NCBI RefSeq assembly: GCF_004361835.1
Contig: NZ_SNWD01000005.1
Coordinates: 124,001-188,000 of the forward strand
DNA from: Stakelama pacifica
GTDB lineage: Bacteria > Pseudomonadota > Alphaproteobacteria > Sphingomonadales > Sphingomonadaceae
Reading direction: 5' to 3'
Length of the DNA stretch: 64,000 bases
In this document: piece after piece, positions 18,267 through 26,898 of the stretch
Layout of the letters: every line of letters begins with the position of its first letter
How positions within the stretch are numbered: position 1 is the stretch's first letter
The notes under the pieces: model-generated
What the model saw: only the letters and a program-made list of their open reading frames with translations
Told to the model about the DNA's origin: nothing
Databases searched by the model: none
Translations under genes and position numbers: made by a program

Positions 18267-20353
18267 TGGTGCATGGCGCATGGTTCTGGCTGCTCGGCCG
18301 GATCGATCTCGATTCTTTCGCCTTTGTCCGTGCATGGCGTGAGCCTTCGCTCGACAGGCTGATCGCGGCGGGGGCAGCGGCGATGGTGGTGCTGGGCGCG
18401 ATCGCTGCCTTCGCGATCATCACCCGGATGCGCAAATGGCGCTATTTGTGGGAGAACTGGTTCACCAGCCTCGACCACAAAAAGATCGGGATTCTGTACA
18501 TCGCTTTGTCCGGGGTGATGCTGACCCGCGCGGTGATCGAGGCAGTGCTGATGCGGATGCAGCAGGCGGTGGCGGTCAATCAGCCGGGTATCGTCAAACC
18601 CGAACATTTCGGTGAACTGTTCAGCACGCACGGATCGATCATGATCTTCTTCATGGCGATGCCGTTCCTGATCGGCCTGATAAACTATGTCATGCCGCTT
18701 CAGATCGGCGCGCGCGATGTCGCTTTCCCGCTGCTCAACTCGGTCAGCCTGTGGATGACGGTGGGAGGCGCGGTGCTGATGATGGCGTCGCTGGTGATCG
18801 GCAAATTTTCTACCGGCGGCTGGTCGGGCTATCCGCCTTATACCGAAATGGCGTTCAATTCGGGCGTCGGGCCGGATTACTGGATCTGGGCAGTGACGCT
18901 GAGTTCGCTCGGCACGATGATGACCGGCATCAATTTTGCGGTCACGATTTACAAGAGCCGCGCGCCGGGCATGCATCTGTTCCGCATGCCCTTATTCTGC
19001 TGGACCTCGCTATGCGTGTCGATCCTGATGATTTTCGCCATGCCGCCGCTGACCGTGGCGACGGCGTTGCTGGCGCTTGATCGCTATCTCGACTTTCATT
19101 TTTTCACCAACGACCTTGGTGGAAATATGATGAACTATGCCAACCTGTTCTGGCTGTTCGGCCATCCCGAAGTCTATATTCTGATTCTGCCCGCATTCGG
19201 GGTGTATTCGGAAGTCATATCGACCTTTTCATCGAAGCGTCTCTATGGCTATCGATCACTCGTCTATGCGACCATGGCGATCGCGGTGCTTAGCTTCACC
19301 GTGTGGCTGCATCATTTCTTCACCATGGGGCAGAATGCCGATATCAATGCTTTTTTCGGCGTGGCGACGATGACGATCGGCATTCCGACGGGTGTGAAGG
19401 TCTATGACTGGATTCTCACCATGTATCGCGGGCGGGTGCGCTTTACCGTGCCGATGCTGTTTTCGATCGCCTTCATCGTCACCTTCGTGATCGGCGGGAT
19501 GAGCGGCATCATGCTCGCCGTACCGCCGCTCGATTATGTCGTCCACAATACGCTGTTTCTGGTCGCGCATTTCCACAACATGCTGATCCCCGGCCTGCTC
19601 TACGGCATGATCGCGGGCTATCAGTTCTGGTTTCCCAAGGCGTTCGGCTTCCGTCTGGACGAACGCTGGGGGCGGATCGCGTTCGGATGCTGGGTCAGCG
19701 GCTTTTATCTCGCCTTCATGCCGCTGTATGTTCTGGGGGCGATGGGCATGCCGCGCCGCATGGCGGGCGTGTTTCAGAGCGAATATCTGCCCTGGCTGCT
19801 CGTCGCGGCGGTCGGCGGCTTTCTGGTGCTCGCCGGGCTGGTCGCGCTGTTCGTTCAGTTGTGGGTGAGCATCCGGCGGCGCGAAGAAGCCAGCGTACCG
19901 GTCGGCGATCCATGGGATGCGCGCTCGCTCGAATGGGGCATCGCCGCGCCGCCGCCCGAATATAATTTCGCGCATATCCCCGATATTGAGACGCGCGACC
20001 CATTTTATGCGGCGAAGGAGCATGGCACCGCTTATGATCCGCCGCGCCATTATGACGACATCGAAATGCCGAAGAACAGCAAGGTCGGACCGCTGCTCGG
20101 CATCGCGGGCGCTGCCTGTGCGTTCGGACTGGTGTGGTATATCTGGTGGCTGGCCGCGGCGGCGTTTGTTGCGATCTGGGGCGTGGTGATCGCGCGGAGC
20201 TTCGTTCGCGATATCTACAAAACGATCCCCGCAGCTGAGGTCGCGCGCGAGCATCAGCGCTGGCTCTCGCAGGTCGCGGCGGCGCGCGGCATTCCGCGCG
20301 AACTGGAAACCACCCCCGCCAATCAGGGGCTGGCTGAGGGGGCTGCGGCATGA
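18266..20353 (+). CDS. cyoB: Cytochrome bo3 quinol oxidase subunit I
   Basis: The haem-copper catalytic subunit, ~695 residues. Visible ligands and motifs are STHGSIMIFFMAMP (low-spin haem His), FGHPEVYILILPAFGVYSE (CuB His and cross-linked Tyr, D/K-channel region), HHFFTMG (CuB histidines) and LVAHFHNMLIPG (high-spin and low-spin haem His). It reduces oxygen to water and pumps protons. A GTG three bases upstream is an alternative start; the ATG overlaps the cyoA stop by one base. Confidence 0.95.
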   Translation: MVHGAWFWLLGRIDLDSFAFVRAWREPSLDRLIAAGAAAMVVLGAIAAFAIITRMRKWRYLWENWFTSLDHKKIGILYIALSGVMLTRAVIEAVLMRMQQAVAVNQPGIVKPEHFGELFSTHGSIMIFFMAMPFLIGLINYVMPLQIGARDVAFPLLNSVSLWMTVGGAVLMMASLVIGKFSTGGWSGYPPYTEMAFNSGVGPDYWIWAVTLSSLGTMMTGINFAVTIYKSRAPGMHLFRMPLFCWTSLCVSILMIFAMPPLTVATALLALDRYLDFHFFTNDLGGNMMNYANLFWLFGHPEVYILILPAFGVYSEVISTFSSKRLYGYRSLVYATMAIAVLSFTVWLHHFFTMGQNADINAFFGVATMTIGIPTGVKVYDWILTMYRGRVRFTVPMLFSIAFIVTFVIGGMSGIMLAVPPLDYVVHNTLFLVAHFHNMLIPGLLYGMIAGYQFWFPKAFGFRLDERWGRIAFGCWVSGFYLAFMPLYVLGAMGMPRRMAGVFQSEYLPWLLVAAVGGFLVLAGLVALFVQLWVSIRRREEASVPVGDPWDARSLEWGIAAPPPEYNFAHIPDIETRDPFYAAKEHGTAYDPPRHYDDIEMPKNSKVGPLLGIAGAACAFGLVWYIWWLAAAAFVAIWGVVIARSFVRDIYKTIPAAEVAREHQRWLSQVAAARGIPRELETTPANQGLAEGAAA

Positions 20354-20973
20354 GCGCGGATGAAATCAAACATGCCGGGCTGAACCTGCAGCATGCCGAC
20401 CCGATGACGCATGAAAAGGCGGGTGCGGGCATTTTCGGTTTCTGGGTGTTCCTGATGAGCGATGCAGTGCTCTTCGCGCTGCTCTTCGCCACCTATGGCG
20501 TGATGCTGCGCGGTACGGCGGGCGGACCGGTGCCGCACGAGGTTTATGAGATGAAAAGCGCGTTCATCGAAACGCTGATTTTGCTCGCCTCCAGCTTCAC
20601 CTTCGGCCTCGCTTCGCTGGCGATGAAATATGAACATAAGCAGCATCAGCTACAGGCTTGGCTCGGCGTGACGCTCTTGCTCGGGCTGTTGTTCATCGGG
20701 TGGGAATTTCACGATTTCGCGTCGATGGCGGCGAAGGGCGAGGTGCCGTCGCGCAGCGGCTATCTTTCGGCCTTTTTCGCACTGGTTTCGACGCATTTAC
20801 TGCATGTTACGGCAGGCTGTATCTGGGCGGTCGTGATGATCGCGAAGATACGCACCTTTGGACTCGATGCACGAGTGAAGATCAACGTGCTTCGCCTCGG
20901 CTTGTTCTGGCATTTTCTCGACATTATCTGGGTCGGGATTTTCTCGGTCGTCTATCTGCAGGGGCTTGCCTGA
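20350..20973 (+). CDS. cyoC: Cytochrome bo3 quinol oxidase subunit III
   Basis: A 207-residue five-helix membrane protein of the oxidase subunit III family, with GFWVFLMSDAVLFALLFATY near residue 30 and FFALVSTHLLHVTAGCIWAV near residue 140. It stabilises subunit I. It overlaps cyoB by four bases and cyoD by one. Confidence 0.95.
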   Translation: MSADEIKHAGLNLQHADPMTHEKAGAGIFGFWVFLMSDAVLFALLFATYGVMLRGTAGGPVPHEVYEMKSAFIETLILLASSFTFGLASLAMKYEHKQHQLQAWLGVTLLLGLLFIGWEFHDFASMAAKGEVPSRSGYLSAFFALVSTHLLHVTAGCIWAVVMIAKIRTFGLDARVKINVLRLGLFWHFLDIIWVGIFSVVYLQGLA

Positions 20974-21284
20974 TGGATCAGCAGCACGCTTATCGTCGCC
21001 AGTTGCGCACCTATGCAATCGGGTTCGTATCGGCGCTGGTGCTGACCTGCGCCGCGTTTGCGACCGTGCGTTTCCATTTGGCACCCCCGCAAACCGCGAT
21101 CGGAATCGTCTTCGCGCTCGGGCTGGTTCAGATCGTCGTGCATTTCCGTTTCTTTCTGCACATCGATCTTGAGCGCTCGGCGCGGGACGACCTTCAGCTC
21201 ATTCTGTTTTCGACCCTCATCACGCTTTTGATGGTCGGGGGAACCCTGGTCATCCTTGCCAATCTCCATCATCGCATGATGTGA
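20973..21284 (+). CDS. cyoD: Cytochrome bo3 quinol oxidase subunit IV
   Basis: A 103-residue three-helix protein matching CyoD, including LVQIVVHFRFFLHID. It aids assembly of the copper centre. It is the last of the ten coupled genes after the stress promoter. No cyoE haem O synthase follows, so haem O must be supplied from elsewhere in the genome. Confidence 0.93.
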   Translation: MDQQHAYRRQLRTYAIGFVSALVLTCAAFATVRFHLAPPQTAIGIVFALGLVQIVVHFRFFLHIDLERSARDDLQLILFSTLITLLMVGGTLVILANLHHRMM

Positions 21285-21342
21285 AATCGCGTGCTAACCG
21301 CGCCGCCCGACCGACCTTCCCATTCATCCCAAAGGAGCAGCC

Positions 21343-22455
21343 ATGAAAACCCGCGCAGCCGTGGCGTTCGAAGCCAAAAAACCGCTTGAGATCGTCGAAC
21401 TTGACCTTGAAGGTCCCAAGGCCGGCGAAGTGCTGATCGAGATCATGGCGACCGGCATATGTCATACCGATGCCTATACGCTTGACGGGCTCGACAGCGA
21501 AGGGCTGTTCCCGAGCGTTTTGGGCCATGAAGGCGCAGGGATCGTGCGCGAGGTCGGACCGGGCGTCACCAGCGTGAACCCGGGCGACCATGTCATCCCG
21601 CTCTACACCCCCGAATGCCGCCAGTGTAAATCGTGCCTCAGCCAGAAGACCAATCTGTGCACCGCGATCCGCGCGACGCAGGGCAAGGGGCTGATGCCCG
21701 ACGGAACGACGCGCTTTTCGTATAAAGGGCAGCCGATCTTCCATTATATGGGCTGCTCGACCTTCTCCAACTTCACCGTGCTGCCGGACATCGCGGTCGC
21801 AAAGATCCGCGACGACGCGCCGTTCCAGACGAGCTGCTATATCGGCTGCGGCGTGACCACCGGCGTGGGTGCAGTGGTGCATACCGCCAAGGTTGAACCG
21901 GGCAGCAATGTCGTCGTGTTCGGGCTGGGCGGGATCGGCCTAAACGTCATTCAGGGCGCGAAAATGGTCGGGGCGAACCGGATCATCGGCGTCGATCTCA
22001 ACCCGGATCGCGAGGAATGGGGCCGTAAGTTCGGCATGACCCACTTCCTCAATTCGAAGGGGATGAGTCGCGAGGAAACGATCGCGAAGATCATCGAAAT
22101 GACCGATGGCGGCGCCGATTACAGCTTCGATGCGACCGGCAATACCGAAGTCATGCGCACCGCACTGGAATGCGCGCATCGCGGCTGGGGCGAATCGATC
22201 GTCATCGGCGTTGCCGAAGCGGGCAAGGAAATCTCCACCCGGCCGTTCCAGCTCGTCACCGGGCGCGTATGGAAGGGCACCGCGTTCGGCGGCGCGCGCG
22301 GTCGTACCGATGTGCCGAAAATCGTCGACTGGTATATGGACGGCAAGATCGCGATCGACCCGATGATTACCCATGTGCTGAGCCTTGAGGAGATCAACAA
22401 GGGGTTCGACCTGATGCACAAGGGTGAGAGCATCCGCAGCGTCGTGATGTTCTGA
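21343..22455 (+). CDS. frmA: S-(hydroxymethyl)glutathione dehydrogenase (class III alcohol dehydrogenase)
   Basis: A 370-residue zinc medium-chain dehydrogenase that oxidises the formaldehyde-glutathione adduct to S-formylglutathione with NAD. The catalytic zinc ligands are in GICHTDAY and GHEGAG, the structural zinc cysteines in [15 protein letters not shown], and the NAD motif is [15 protein letters not shown]. Class III hallmarks include [19 protein letters not shown]. An AAGGAGC site precedes the ATG. It starts 58 bases after cyoD and leads a three-gene formaldehyde module. Confidence 0.97.
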   Translation: MKTRAAVAFEAKKPLEIVELDLEGPKAGEVLIEIMATGICHTDAYTLDGLDSEGLFPSVLGHEGAGIVREVGPGVTSVNPGDHVIPLYTPECRQCKSCLSQKTNLCTAIRATQGKGLMPDGTTRFSYKGQPIFHYMGCSTFSNFTVLPDIAVAKIRDDAPFQTSCYIGCGVTTGVGAVVHTAKVEPGSNVVVFGLGGIGLNVIQGAKMVGANRIIGVDLNPDREEWGRKFGMTHFLNSKGMSREETIAKIIEMTDGGADYSFDATGNTEVMRTALECAHRGWGESIVIGVAEAGKEISTRPFQLVTGRVWKGTAFGGARGRTDVPKIVDWYMDGKIAIDPMITHVLSLEEINKGFDLMHKGESIRSVVMF

Positions 22456-22485
22456 ACGCGAAGATCAGCCACAGGAGAGAATGAG

Positions 22486-22881
22486 ATGCAACTGAACCAT
22501 GTAATGGTCGGCACCGATGACATCGATGCCGCAAAAACCTTTTACACCAAGGTTCTGGGTGTTTTTGGTGAGGTGAAGGCGTTCGACAATGTCAGCGCCG
22601 CGGGCGCAAAGCGCGCGTTCTTCATGATGGATGGAACGACATTTGCCCTGACCCAGCCGATCAACGGCGAACCGGCGAGCGAAGGCAATGGCAGCACGAT
22701 CGGCTTCAAATGCAACTCGCCACAGCAGGTGAAGGACTTCCACGACGCCGCGATCGCTGCTGGCGGGAAGTCGATCGAAGACCCGCCGGGCAAGCGCGAG
22801 ACCAGCATGGGCGCGGCGCATCTGTGCTATTTCCTCGATCTCGACGGCCATAAAATCTGCGGCATCTATCGGGGCGAGTAA
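22486..22881 (+). CDS. VOC superfamily (glyoxalase/bleomycin-resistance-like) protein
   Basis: A 131-residue two-module beta-alpha-beta-beta-beta protein opening with MQLNHVMVGTDDIDAAKTFY and ending with LDLDGHKICGIYRGE, a typical VOC metal-site pattern. It sits between the two formaldehyde-glutathione enzymes, so it may act on a glutathione adduct or a related aldehyde conjugate. The substrate is not known. Confidence 0.85.
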   Translation: MQLNHVMVGTDDIDAAKTFYTKVLGVFGEVKAFDNVSAAGAKRAFFMMDGTTFALTQPINGEPASEGNGSTIGFKCNSPQQVKDFHDAAIAAGGKSIEDPPGKRETSMGAAHLCYFLDLDGHKICGIYRGE

Positions 22882-22887
22882 GCGGAC

Positions 22888-23724
22888 ATGGAGCAGGTCA
22901 GCAGCAACAAGGCGCATGGCGGCGAGCAAAACGTGTACCGCCACGCCTCCACCAGTACCGGCACCGATATGACCTTTTCGGTCTATGTGCCGCCGCATGA
23001 AGCGGGCGCGAAGCTGCCCGTGCTGTGGTATCTGTCGGGGCTGACCTGCACCCATGCCAATGTCACCGAAAAGGGTGAGTTTCGCGCCGCCTGTGCCGAA
23101 GCAGGGGTGATCTTCGTCGCGCCTGACACCAGCCCGCGCGGGCCGGATGTCCCCGATGAAGACCGCTATGATTTCGGCACCGGCGCTGGCTTCTATCTCG
23201 ACGCGACCGAAGCGCCCTGGGCGCAGCACTACCGGATGCGCAGCTATGTCGAGGAAGAGCTGCCCGCGCTGATCGCCGCCGAATTTCCGATGGCGGATAT
23301 CGCGCGGCAGGGTATTACCGGCCATTCGATGGGCGGGCATGGCGCGCTCACCATCGGGCTGCGCAATCCCGACCGGTTCCGCAGCATCTCCGCCTTCGCG
23401 CCGATCGTCGCACCTATGCAGGTGCCGTGGGGCGAAACGGCCTTCACCCGCTATCTGGGTGAGGACCGGGCGGCATGGCGAGCCTATGACGCCTGCGCGC
23501 TCATCGATGACGGGGCCAGCGCGCCCGAACTGCTGGTCGATCAGGGGCTGTCGGATAATTTTCTGGGGGACGGTCAGCTACGCCCCGAACTGCTCGAACA
23601 GGCATGCGAGCGCGCCGGGATCGACCTGACGCTACGGCGTCAGCCCGGCTATGATCACAGCTATTATTTCATCTCGACCTTCATGGCCGATCATATCGCC
23701 TGGCATGCCGAGCGGTTGAAATAA
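22888..23724 (+). CDS. fghA: S-formylglutathione hydrolase
   Basis: A 278-residue esterase-D-type alpha/beta hydrolase that releases formate and glutathione, completing formaldehyde oxidation begun by the upstream dehydrogenase. Motifs are LWYLSGLTCTHAN (oxyanion), the nucleophile elbow GHSMGGHGA, DQGLSDNFL with the acid, and PGYDHSYYF with the catalytic His. It starts six bases after the VOC gene and converges on the phospholipase-D-like gene. Confidence 0.95.
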   Translation: MEQVSSNKAHGGEQNVYRHASTSTGTDMTFSVYVPPHEAGAKLPVLWYLSGLTCTHANVTEKGEFRAACAEAGVIFVAPDTSPRGPDVPDEDRYDFGTGAGFYLDATEAPWAQHYRMRSYVEEELPALIAAEFPMADIARQGITGHSMGGHGALTIGLRNPDRFRSISAFAPIVAPMQVPWGETAFTRYLGEDRAAWRAYDACALIDDGASAPELLVDQGLSDNFLGDGQLRPELLEQACERAGIDLTLRRQPGYDHSYYFISTFMADHIAWHAERLK

Positions 23725-23727
23725 GCC

Positions 23728-24885
23728 TCACTCGTCGCCGAAGTTCAGGCCGCGCGTGACATTATAGTCGAGGATCGCCATCACGAAATAGGCGGTGGCC
23801 TGTTTCACCCGCCGCCAAGGGGTGGTGAACTGCTTATAATATTCGCGCGTGATTTCGGCGGAATCGGCGATCTCGGTCTCGACATAGGCGCGGACATGCG
23901 CGGCAAAGACCGGATCCTCGATGCGCAGCATCATTTCGAGGTTGAGGAACATCGAACGGACATCGAAATTGGCCGAGCCGATATAGATGGCATCGCCGAT
24001 GACGAACAATTTGGTGTGCAGCTTCGTCGGCTGATATTCGTAGATTTTGACGCCCTTGCGCAAAAGGCCCGCATAAGTGAAGCGCGACGCCCAGATGGCG
24101 GCACCATGGTCGTTCTTCGACGGCAGGACGATTCGCACGCGCCCGCGCTTCCCCGCTTTGTCGAGCCGGCGCAGCATGGAGGGGCCGGGCGCGAAATAGC
24201 CGGCGATCATATCGATGCTGTCGGCGCGGTCGATCTCGCGCTTGATCGTTCGCGCCCAGGGGGAGAGGCGATGCGTCGGCCCGCCGAACAGCCAGCGCGT
24301 TTTGCCGCTCGCCTCGCTCCATGTGCCCAGCGTGCGCGATAATGCACGCAGCGGTGCCCGCTCGCGGCGGGTCCAGCGTTCCAGCGCATCATAATAGCCA
24401 GCCAGCCGGTCGGCGAGCGGCCCGTCGATCAGGAGCCCCAGATCGCGCCAGGCCTGATCCGCAACCGTACCGAAATAGCTGTCCTGAATATTGAACCCGC
24501 CGATGATCGCGCAGCTTTCATCGGCAATCGCCATCTTCTGATGGTTGCGCAGCAGATAGCGTCGCCCGAGCCGGGGGACGAAGCGGCTGACCTCGGCTCC
24601 GGCCGCGCGCAGCGGTTCGAAGAAATGATGGTCGTCGGCCTTGTCGCTGCCCAGCGCATCCACGATCAGCGACACCTCTACCCCGCGCCCGATCGCCGCG
24701 ATCATCGCATCGCGCACCCGGGTGCCGACCGAATCGTCGACATAGATATAATAAAGGACACGCAGGCTGCGGCGCGCATTGGCGATCAGCGACAGCAGCG
24801 CATCAAGCCGCCGCGGTCCGGTGTCGAGCAGCGTCAGGCGATTGCCCTCCACGGTAAAGGTCGGCTGTTCGGGCGGTGCCTGCAT
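23728..24885 (-). CDS. Phospholipase D-like (cardiolipin synthase-type) protein
   Basis: A 385-residue protein with two HKD motifs, NHQKMAIADESCAIIGGFN around residue 125 and LHTKLFVIGDAIYIGSANFD around residue 310, as in cardiolipin synthases and other PLD-type phosphatidyltransferases. It lacks the N-terminal membrane helices of classic Cls and resembles the soluble ClsB/ClsC type. The start is taken at MQAPPEQPTF; an in-frame upstream Met would add 12 residues. The substrate is inferred from the family only. Confidence 0.85.
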   Translation of the reverse strand: MQAPPEQPTFTVEGNRLTLLDTGPRRLDALLSLIANARRSLRVLYYIYVDDSVGTRVRDAMIAAIGRGVEVSLIVDALGSDKADDHHFFEPLRAAGAEVSRFVPRLGRRYLLRNHQKMAIADESCAIIGGFNIQDSYFGTVADQAWRDLGLLIDGPLADRLAGYYDALERWTRRERAPLRALSRTLGTWSEASGKTRWLFGGPTHRLSPWARTIKREIDRADSIDMIAGYFAPGPSMLRRLDKAGKRGRVRIVLPSKNDHGAAIWASRFTYAGLLRKGVKIYEYQPTKLHTKLFVIGDAIYIGSANFDVRSMFLNLEMMLRIEDPVFAAHVRAYVETEIADSAEITREYYKQFTTPWRRVKQATAYFVMAILDYNVTRGLNFGDE

Positions 24886-25010
24886 AAGGCGGCTTGTCGC
24901 ACCGGGCGCGCGGACGGGCAAGCCGCGTGCGCCCCAATTCTTGACTTTTCACCTTTCGGTTGATAGCCAACGACCTTTCCGCACACCGTCAAGTTTGAAG
25001 GAAGCGTTTC

Positions 25011-25355
25011 ATGGCGCGCGTTACTGTCGAAGATTGCGTCGATAAGGTTCCCAACCGGTTCGACCTCGTCCTGTTCGCGGCGCAGCGCGCCCGTCAGATT
25101 TCGGGCGGTGCGGAGCTGACCGTCGATCGCGACCGCGATAAAAACCCGGTCGTCGCGCTGCGCGAGATCGCCGAGCAGACGGTGAAGCCGCGCGAGCTGG
25201 AAGAAGGCGCGATTCAATCGCTTCAGCGCGTTCAGATCGACGATGAGGAAGCGCCCGATGAAATCGGCTCGCTCTCGGCCTCGGCAGAGGCGCTGCGCCT
25301 GACCGCCGCCGCGCCGCCGCGCAACACCAATGCGGGCAGCGATTACGAAGGCTAA
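25011..25355 (+). CDS. rpoZ: RNA polymerase omega subunit
   Basis: A 114-residue omega subunit that helps assemble beta-prime. It begins [20 protein letters not shown] and has the conserved [11 protein letters not shown] segment. The C-terminal tail is longer than in E. coli, as usual in sphingomonads. It is followed by a strong terminator shared with the converging Rrf2 gene. Confidence 0.96.
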   Translation: MARVTVEDCVDKVPNRFDLVLFAAQRARQISGGAELTVDRDRDKNPVVALREIAEQTVKPRELEEGAIQSLQRVQIDDEEAPDEIGSLSASAEALRLTAAAPPRNTNAGSDYEG

Positions 25356-25382
25356 GCCCTTCCGCTCCGGCTGAGAGATTCG

Positions 25383-25410
25383 AAAAGCCCCGGCATGGTC
25401 CGGGGCTTTT
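25383..25410. terminator. Bidirectional terminator between rpoZ and the Rrf2 gene
   Basis: An 11-bp inverted repeat AAAAGCCCCGG/CCGGGGCTTTT with a 6-base loop. The plus side runs into TTTTT, and the AAAA at the left arm provides T residues for the minus-strand transcript, so it can serve both converging genes. Confidence 0.88.
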
Positions 25411-25412
25411 TG

Positions 25413-25880
25413 CTATTTGCCGCTATTGCGCCATGCGCTTTTGGCCTCTTCATCCAGCATGGCGAAGCGCCGTTCAAAATCATCGGCAATGTCAGCGAGC
25501 GTAACCTCGCCCAGCCGCGCCACCAGCGCCGTTTCCGCTTCTTTCAGCGCGGCGCGCATCGACGCATTCACCGCCTGTTCGACCAGACAGTCGGGATTGG
25601 GGTCGGCCAGTCCGATCGAGAAGATGCGGGGTTCGCCCACCGCGCGATATACCTGCAACATGGTGACCTGATCCGGGTCAGCGGTGATCGTCCAGCCGCC
25701 GCCATGCCCCTTCACTGACTGCACCAGCCCGGCATCGCGCAGCCCCGCCATTGTTCGTCGCACCACCACTGCATTGCTGTCGAGCATCTCCGCCGCCGCC
25801 TGTGACGTGATCGGCCCGTCTGCGCGCGCCATATGGACGAGGATGTGCAGCATCCGCGACAAACGTGAATCCAGCTTCAT
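25413..25880 (-). CDS. Rrf2 family transcriptional regulator
   Basis: A 155-residue winged-helix regulator. The N-terminal wHTH runs from LSRMLHILVHMA through SNAVVVRRTMAGLRDAGLVQS and the wing KGHGGGW. Only one cysteine is visible in the usual sensing region (NPDC), so an iron-sulfur cluster of the IscR three-Cys type is unlikely; thiol-based or ligand sensing is possible. The start at 25880 is preceded by AAGGACGG, while an in-frame Met seven codons upstream lacks a site. It is divergent from a flavin oxidoreductase, with an inverted-repeat operator between them. Confidence 0.9.
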   Translation of the reverse strand: MKLDSRLSRMLHILVHMARADGPITSQAAAEMLDSNAVVVRRTMAGLRDAGLVQSVKGHGGGWTITADPDQVTMLQVYRAVGEPRIFSIGLADPNPDCLVEQAVNASMRAALKEAETALVARLGEVTLADIADDFERRFAMLDEEAKSAWRNSGK

Positions 25881-25932
25881 TCCGTCCTTATCCAAATTCA
25901 TGACACATTAAAGGTTGCAAGACGGGCCCCGC

Positions 25933-25958
25933 ATGTTACGTAATATCATACGTTACAT
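25933..25958. promoter_or_regulatory. Putative Rrf2 operator (inverted repeat)
   Basis: ATGTTACGTA, six bases, TACGTTACAT: 10-bp arms with one mismatch, lying between the divergent Rrf2 and oxidoreductase genes. Position, symmetry and AT-rich core fit the dimeric operator of an Rrf2 regulator. Assignment to this regulator is inference. Confidence 0.7.
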
Positions 25959-25985
25959 GAATCAGCCCAAATGAGGATCATACCC

Positions 25986-26885
25986 ATGTACGATGCTATC
26001 GTCATCGGCGGCAGTTTCGCAGGTCAATCAGCGGCAATGCAGCTTGCCCGCGCACGGCAGCGCGTTTTGCTGATCGATGCCGGAGCGCCGCGCAATCGCT
26101 TTGCGCATGCCGCACACGGCTTTCTTGGTCAGGACGGGCGACAGCCCCATGCCATCATGAGCGATGCATCGCGCCAGCTTCTTGCGTATCCTACGGCCGA
26201 GATCATTCGCCGGAACGTCGCCAGCGTCAAAGGCAGATCGGGCGGTTTCGTCGCGATCACAGAGAATGGCTGTCGGTTTGAGGCACGCCGGATGGTCCTT
26301 GCCACCGGGGTTCGCGACGAACTGCCGCCGATTCCGGGCCTTGCCGAACGCTGGGGCGAAACCGTGCTTCATTGCCCCTATTGCCATGGCTATGAGGTGC
26401 GCGATCATAAACTCGGGGTCATCGCCAACCATCGTGCGTCGGCGCATCAGGCGGCGCTGATTCCCGACTGGGGCAGCGCGACCTATTTTACCCAGGGCGC
26501 GTACGAACCCGATGCCGAAGAAGCAGCGCTGCTTACCCGTCGCGGCGTTGCGATCGAACGCACGCCGGTGGTCGAGGTGCTGGGCAGCGCTCCGCAAGTC
26601 AGTGCGGTCCGGCTGGCCGATGGTCGCAGCATCGAACTGGCCGCGATTTTCACTGCGCCGGTTACCCGGCAAGCAAGCGATCTTGCCGATCAGCTCGGGT
26701 GCGCGATGGAAGACGGGCCGAGCGGCGCGTTCATTCGGGTCGATCCATGGGGAAAGACCTCGGTCATAGGGGTATTCGCCGCCGGCGATGCGGCAGCTGC
26801 GATGCACAATGGGACGCTCGCTTCCGCGTCCGGGGTGCTCGCCGGGGTCGCCGCACACCAGTCGCTGGTTACCGAAATCCGCTGA
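25986..26885 (+). CDS. NAD(P)/FAD-dependent oxidoreductase, thioredoxin-reductase-like
   Basis: A 299-residue two-dinucleotide-domain flavoprotein. The FAD motif IGGSFAGQSAAMQLARA is at residues ~8-25, the redox pair is in HCPYCHGYE near residue 130, and GVFAAGDAAAAMHNG binds FAD near the C-terminus. The central NAD(P) domain is present but its glycine motif is degenerate (GVIANHRASAHQA), unusual for a true thioredoxin reductase, so the electron donor is uncertain. I chose the start MYDAIVIGG over an upstream Met five codons earlier. The divergent Rrf2 gene and shared operator suggest redox-responsive control. Confidence 0.86.
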   Translation: MYDAIVIGGSFAGQSAAMQLARARQRVLLIDAGAPRNRFAHAAHGFLGQDGRQPHAIMSDASRQLLAYPTAEIIRRNVASVKGRSGGFVAITENGCRFEARRMVLATGVRDELPPIPGLAERWGETVLHCPYCHGYEVRDHKLGVIANHRASAHQAALIPDWGSATYFTQGAYEPDAEEAALLTRRGVAIERTPVVEVLGSAPQVSAVRLADGRSIELAAIFTAPVTRQASDLADQLGCAMEDGPSGAFIRVDPWGKTSVIGVFAAGDAAAAMHNGTLASASGVLAGVAAHQSLVTEIR

Positions 26886-26898
26886 TGCAGCGGGCGCG

